Below, piece by piece: positions 60,373-64,000 of a DNA stretch of 64,000 bases (its first letter is position 1; each line of letters opens with the position of its first letter). The DNA lies in assembly GCF_001013475.1 (NCBI RefSeq), contig NZ_JZEF01000001.1, positions 248,001 through 312,000 on the forward strand, given 5' to 3'. The position numbers were made by a program, and so were the translations under genes. This DNA is from Xanthomonas arboricola pv. juglandis (GTDB lineage Bacteria; Pseudomonadota; Gammaproteobacteria; Xanthomonadales; Xanthomonadaceae). The notes beneath the pieces are model-generated. The model saw nothing but the letters and a program-made list of their open reading frames with translations. It was not told the DNA's origin and did no database searches.

Positions 60373-60821
60373 TATTCGCGAATCCAGGTCTGGGTCCGGC
60401 CCAACGCCTCGATGCCGACATAGCCGCGCATCTGCAGCTTCTTGCCGCCGTCGGTCAGGGTGACCTTGGCCTTGTAGGTCTTGCCCTTGGCCGGGTCGAG
60501 CACCGAGCCGCCGCTCCACACCGCGGTGCCGTCCGGCTTGAGGCCCCACAGGATGGTCATGCCCTTGATCGGCTTGCCCTTGAGCGCGCCATCGCACTTG
60601 TCGCAGGTCGGGTTGGGCCCGTGGTTGGACTGCAGGATGTCGACCACCTTGCCGCTCAGCGTGCCGTTGCCGAGCTGTTCGATCTGCACCACCGACTTGG
60701 GCTTGCCGGTCTCGTCGTCGATGGTCTTCCAGCGGCCCACCGGCGAATCGGCGGCCTGGGCCAGCAGCGAGGCGGCGGCCAGCGGCAGGGCCAGCATCAG
60801 GGTCTTGAAGGTCTTGCGCAT
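60372..60821 (-). CDS. DUF2147 secreted protein
   Basis: The 149-residue precursor has a signal peptide (MLALPLAAASLLAQAAD, cleavage near residue 23). The mature 125-residue DUF2147 domain begins SPVGRWKTIDDETGKPKSVV and has a CDKCDG pair near residue 75, then GLKPDGTAVWSGGSVLDPAKG and a GKKLQMRGYVG end. The family is periplasmic with a lipocalin-like fold in some members. No catalytic role known. A strong terminator and inverted heptamer arrays lie downstream. Confidence 0.85.
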   Translation of the reverse strand: MRKTFKTLMLALPLAAASLLAQAADSPVGRWKTIDDETGKPKSVVQIEQLGNGTLSGKVVDILQSNHGPNPTCDKCDGALKGKPIKGMTILWGLKPDGTAVWSGGSVLDPAKGKTYKAKVTLTDGGKKLQMRGYVGIEALGRTQTWIRE

Positions 60822-60926
60822 GTGTCCCCTCCCAGGGATTGCTATGGCCGCCGTCGACGGCCTGACCGGAATGTATACCGTGGAGTATGGTGGCGGAAAG
60901 ACGCGCTGCGGAATGCGTTCATTCGG

Positions 60927-63900
60927 CTACTGCAGCGTCACCTGCTTGCGGTTGTCTGCCGGCACGCGGTCGATCAGCTTGTTGTCCGGATCGAAGCCGG
61001 CTTCGACCGGCAGGCGGTCCACGGTCATGGTGAAACTGGGCGCGGCGCTGGTGACGTGCTGCCGTTGCAAGGCCAGCACCGGCGCTTGCGCGTCCTTGCC
61101 GGCCGGAGCGCCGTAGATCGCCACCTCGATCCAGTCGTCCAGCGGCACTGCATGCTCCTTGCCCTTGCCATCGGCCTGCAGCTTGGCCGCCTGCGTTTGC
61201 ACGGTCACCTCGAAGCGGCCATCGGGGCGCTTGCGTGCCTGCGCGCTGACCACGCGGTTGTCGTAGAAGGTGATCTTCTCGAACAGGTCGGTGATCAGGC
61301 CTTGCTGGTCCGGGCGTGCCTCGGCCCGAATGGCCTGCAGCAGCTCGGCCGAGGTGGTGTAAGGCGGTTGTTGAAAGGCCTTGGCCGCTAGAAAGCGCTG
61401 CAATGCGCGATTGAGCGCCTGCTCGCCAATGTCCTCGCGCAGCCGATAGAACGCCAGCGACCCCTTGCGGTAGTGGATGTATTGCTGATCCTCCACCCGA
61501 TACAGCGGCAATTCCTCGATGGCTTCGCCGCCACGGCCTTCCAGGTAGCGATCCAGCTCGTAGCGGAGGAAACTGCGCATATGCGCGCGTCCGTACTCGC
61601 GCTCCATCACCATCAACGCCGAATACTGCGCCAGCGATTCGGACAGCAGGGTGGCGCCCTGCACGTTCGCACCGATCACCTGGTGCGCCCACCACTGGTG
61701 CGCCACTTCGTGCGCGGTGACATAGAACACGTAGTCGATGTCGTTCTTGTCGCGCAGGTCGGCGATGAAGCCGATCGACTCGGAGTAGGGAATGGTATTG
61801 GCGAACGACTGCGCAAACCGCGCGTAGCCGGGGAACTCGATGATGCGCACCTGATGATGCTGATACGGGCTGAAGTTGGCTTCGTAATAGGCCAGCGATT
61901 TCTGCACGCTCTCGATCATGCGCTGCACGTTGTACGGATGCTTGGGGTCGTAATAGATCTCGATCGGGATGTTCTTGTAACGCGCCTTGCGCACTTCCCA
62001 GCGTGCCGACAGGTAGGCGTAGAAATTGAGCATGGGGCGATCCATCACGTAGCGGAAGCAGCGCCTGCCATTGCGTTGGAATTCCTGTTGCAGATAGCCC
62101 GGCGCCAGCGCGATCTGGTCCGGCGCGGTGCAGACGGTGCTGGCGAAAGCGAGCCAGTCGGCATCGTTGCTGACGTAGGTGTTGGCGCGCGCGGCCTGGT
62201 CTTCGAGCTTGGGCATGCGGGTGGGTTCGCCCAGGCCGCGCTTGCGGCGCTCGTTGCGGTCGCTGATCTCGGCCTGCGTGTTGTAGCCGAACCAGGGCAG
62301 CCGGGTGGTGTTGAAGAAGCTGCCGTTGGCGACCAGTTCGGTTTGCGCCTGCTCGGCGGTGAGGCCGTGCGGGTGCTGGTCCACGCGGAAGCGGAACACG
62401 CGCTCCTGCCCGGGCTGCAGCGGTGTCTGCAGGCGGTAGATGCGATAGCCGGCTGGGATATCGTGCGTGGTCAGCGTCTGCCCGCCCAGATCCACCTTGA
62501 CCAGGCTGCGGTCGCCAGTGCGGCCCTGCATGCCGATGTGCACTTCGCTGATCGGTGTGGGGTGGGTGTTGCGCACCGTCCAGGTGGCATCGACCACGAC
62601 CGACTGGGTTTCCGGATGCAGGTCGACGTGGTTGTCGACGGCGACGATGCGCGGCTGCGGCAGATCCTTGTACTTGCGGTAATCGCGCTCGTAGCGTGCC
62701 TGCAGGTCCAGCTGTTGTTCCGGCGACAGGAAGCTGTTGTAGACGTTGGTGTTCCAGTACAGCCAGCCGCCGATCGCCGCGAAGCCGAGCAGGGTGATCG
62801 CCAGGGCCGCACCGGTCGGGCTGCGCAGGCGCCGTAACGCCAGCCGCACGCGCTGGTGCAGGCCATGGCCCACGCCGCGCGGCCAGAACGCCGAGGACAG
62901 CAGGAGCAGCGCCAGCAGGAACACGCCCCAGTAGCCCTGGAACCACAACTGGCCGGGCAGGAAGTGCCCGTAGCCGTTCATGTCCGAATATGGCGCGTTG
63001 GGCCAACCGCCGAAGGTGTAGAGGTTCTGGGTGTAGTCGAGCATCGACAGCACCGATTGCCCGATCAACACCAGCATCAGCAGCGCATAGCCGACGAACT
63101 TGTTGTTGCTCAGCACCTGCAGCGCCAGCGCCATGCCGCCCATCAGCACGTACAGCACCGAGCCCAGCGCCAGCGTCTTGAGATACAGCAGCGGCTCGAT
63201 GCTGGTATAGCCACGGCCCAGCTGCAGCGCGATCGAGGTCAACGCACCGGCGGCCTGGAAGCTGGCGATCACCGCCAGCAAGGCGACGAACTTGCCGAGC
63301 AGCGGCACCCAATCGGGGACCGGCATCGCGTCGGTGATGCCGTCGATGCGGTTGCTGCGCTCCTTCCACACCAGTTCGCCGGCATAGAACAGCACCACGA
63401 TGATCAGCAGAAAGCTGTAGCTGTTCTGCAGCGCCTCCAGCATCAACGAGGTCACCGGCAGCACGGCAGTGCCGTAATAGCGCGCTTTGAACAGCGCGGT
63501 CGGAATGAAGTTGGCCAGGCCCAGCATCAGCAGCACCACGAACGGCGCGCTGCGCAGCACGCCCAGCGTGTCGAAGCGGATCTGGCGCAGCAGTTGCCGC
63601 CATGCAGTGGCCGCGCCAAAGCGCGGGGTGACCGTCAGGCGTGTCGTGCTGACGCGCGTGCTGGCGGGAGGTGCATCAGCGGGCGTAACCGACGCCACAC
63701 CACGGCGCCGCCGCGTCCCGCTGCGCTCGGTACGGAACAGCGCGAAGGTGGCGGCAAACAACACACCGCTCATACCCAGCCACACCGCGCGATTGGCGAG
63801 CAGGTAACCGGTCAGCGGCGGCAACTGGTGGTTGCGCTGCTCCACCGACCAGTAGCGCAACGTCTGCGATAGCGCGCGAATGCCGAGCGGGTCGGCCAGC

Positions 63901-64000
63901 GTGGCAATCCACACATTGTCCAGGTCGGCCATCAGCGCACGGCTCACGCCGTACAGTACGAAGAACACGATCACGCCGATGTAGACCCACAGGATGCTGC
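60927..64000 (-). CDS. ABC-2-type permease fused to an M1 aminopeptidase (N terminus beyond the window)
   Basis: A large two-part membrane protein with at least 1,023 residues visible. The N-terminal part has many helices of the ABC-2 permease kind (for example FVVLLMLGLANF, SFLLIIVVLFYAGEL). The C-terminal part is an M1 gluzincin peptidase domain with the zinc motif HEVAHQWWAHQ and, 18 residues on, the third ligand in LSESLAQYSALMVM. It therefore combines transport with periplasmic or outer peptidase activity. The frame runs off the right edge (63974 is not the start). An ABC ATPase gene would be expected upstream. The peptide substrate is unknown. Confidence 0.9.
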   Translation of the reverse strand, partial: SILWVYIGVIVFFVLYGVSRALMADLDNVWIATLADPLGIRALSQTLRYWSVEQRNHQLPPLTGYLLANRAVWLGMSGVLFAATFALFRTERSGTRRRRGVASVTPADAPPASTRVSTTRLTVTPRFGAATAWRQLLRQIRFDTLGVLRSAPFVVLLMLGLANFIPTALFKARYYGTAVLPVTSLMLEALQNSYSFLLIIVVLFYAGELVWKERSNRIDGITDAMPVPDWVPLLGKFVALLAVIASFQAAGALTSIALQLGRGYTSIEPLLYLKTLALGSVLYVLMGGMALALQVLSNNKFVGYALLMLVLIGQSVLSMLDYTQNLYTFGGWPNAPYSDMNGYGHFLPGQLWFQGYWGVFLLALLLLSSAFWPRGVGHGLHQRVRLALRRLRSPTGAALAITLLGFAAIGGWLYWNTNVYNSFLSPEQQLDLQARYERDYRKYKDLPQPRIVAVDNHVDLHPETQSVVVDATWTVRNTHPTPISEVHIGMQGRTGDRSLVKVDLGGQTLTTHDIPAGYRIYRLQTPLQPGQERVFRFRVDQHPHGLTAEQAQTELVANGSFFNTTRLPWFGYNTQAEISDRNERRKRGLGEPTRMPKLEDQAARANTYVSNDADWLAFASTVCTAPDQIALAPGYLQQEFQRNGRRCFRYVMDRPMLNFYAYLSARWEVRKARYKNIPIEIYYDPKHPYNVQRMIESVQKSLAYYEANFSPYQHHQVRIIEFPGYARFAQSFANTIPYSESIGFIADLRDKNDIDYVFYVTAHEVAHQWWAHQVIGANVQGATLLSESLAQYSALMVMEREYGRAHMRSFLRYELDRYLEGRGGEAIEELPLYRVEDQQYIHYRKGSLAFYRLREDIGEQALNRALQRFLAAKAFQQPPYTTSAELLQAIRAEARPDQQGLITDLFEKITFYDNRVVSAQARKRPDGRFEVTVQTQAAKLQADGKGKEHAVPLDDWIEVAIYGAPAGKDAQAPVLALQRQHVTSAAPSFTMTVDRLPVEAGFDPDNKLIDRVPADNRKQVTLQ

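Overview
The window reads as a chromosomal segment of a high-GC gammaproteobacterium of the Xanthomonas group (Lysobacteraceae). This is judged from the gene content (MTIP-type purine salvage, AcvB/VirJ with MprF, ligase-associated repair genes, Ala-rich lipoproteins), the strong G/C preference at third codon positions and the style of the intergenic repeats. No rRNA, tRNA, CRISPR array, prophage or insertion-sequence transposase was seen. Most of the window is ordinary core genome. The unusual parts are one lipid-modification operon, one coupled DNA-repair operon and several repeat families.

Layout. 1-4.3 kb: an iron-sulfur photolyase-like gene cut by the window edge, a nagZ-hpt-MTIP cell-wall recycling and purine salvage run, and a cold-shock gene with its own promoter and terminator. 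4.4-11.6 kb: an FAD monooxygenase, then on the minus strand a tightly overlapping repair cassette read exonuclease, a previously unnoticed 77-residue ORF, ATP-dependent ligase, DEXH helicase, PdeM. 11.9-17 kb (minus): zinc-ribbon protein, bactofilin, CHASE3-GAF-GGDEF cyclase, two Ala-rich lipoproteins and a thiolase. 17-25 kb: a lipobox-bearing subtilisin autotransporter, leucine-type dehydrogenase, a repeat/prolyl-4-hydroxylase fusion, a YgjP-like peptidase, several small proteins and a small MscS channel. 26-28 kb: ECF sigma, putative anti-sigma and a secreted DUF4097 protein in one operon. 28-41 kb: Hsp70-like chaperone, FKBP isomerase, CDF transporter, YjdM, L,D-transpeptidase, old yellow enzyme, MFS exporter, ThpR and several small proteins.

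40.3-45.3 kb: an AcvB/VirJ-family protein and MprF face each other across about 1 kb of tandemly duplicated non-coding repeat. The pair probably makes and turns over lysyl-phosphatidylglycerol.

46.8-55.3 kb: the most interesting block. An ECF sigma factor and an RskA-type anti-sigma lie directly upstream of seven nearly all overlapping genes: desaturase, FAD oxidoreductase, DUF1365, CFA-type methyltransferase, DUF2878, DUF1295 and a second, divergent CFA-type methyltransferase. The core set (SigK/RskA, FAD protein, DUF1365, UfaA1, DUF1295) is the one found at the Mycobacterium tuberculosis sigK locus. This points to a conserved sigma-controlled acyl-chain modification pathway whose product I cannot name.

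55.4-64 kb: membrane and secreted proteins of unknown role, a short soluble RnfB-like ferredoxin, a HAD phosphatase, metG, a DUF2147 protein, and a large ABC-permease/M1-peptidase fusion cut by the right edge. This end also carries heptamer (GATTCCC) arrays beside gene ends.
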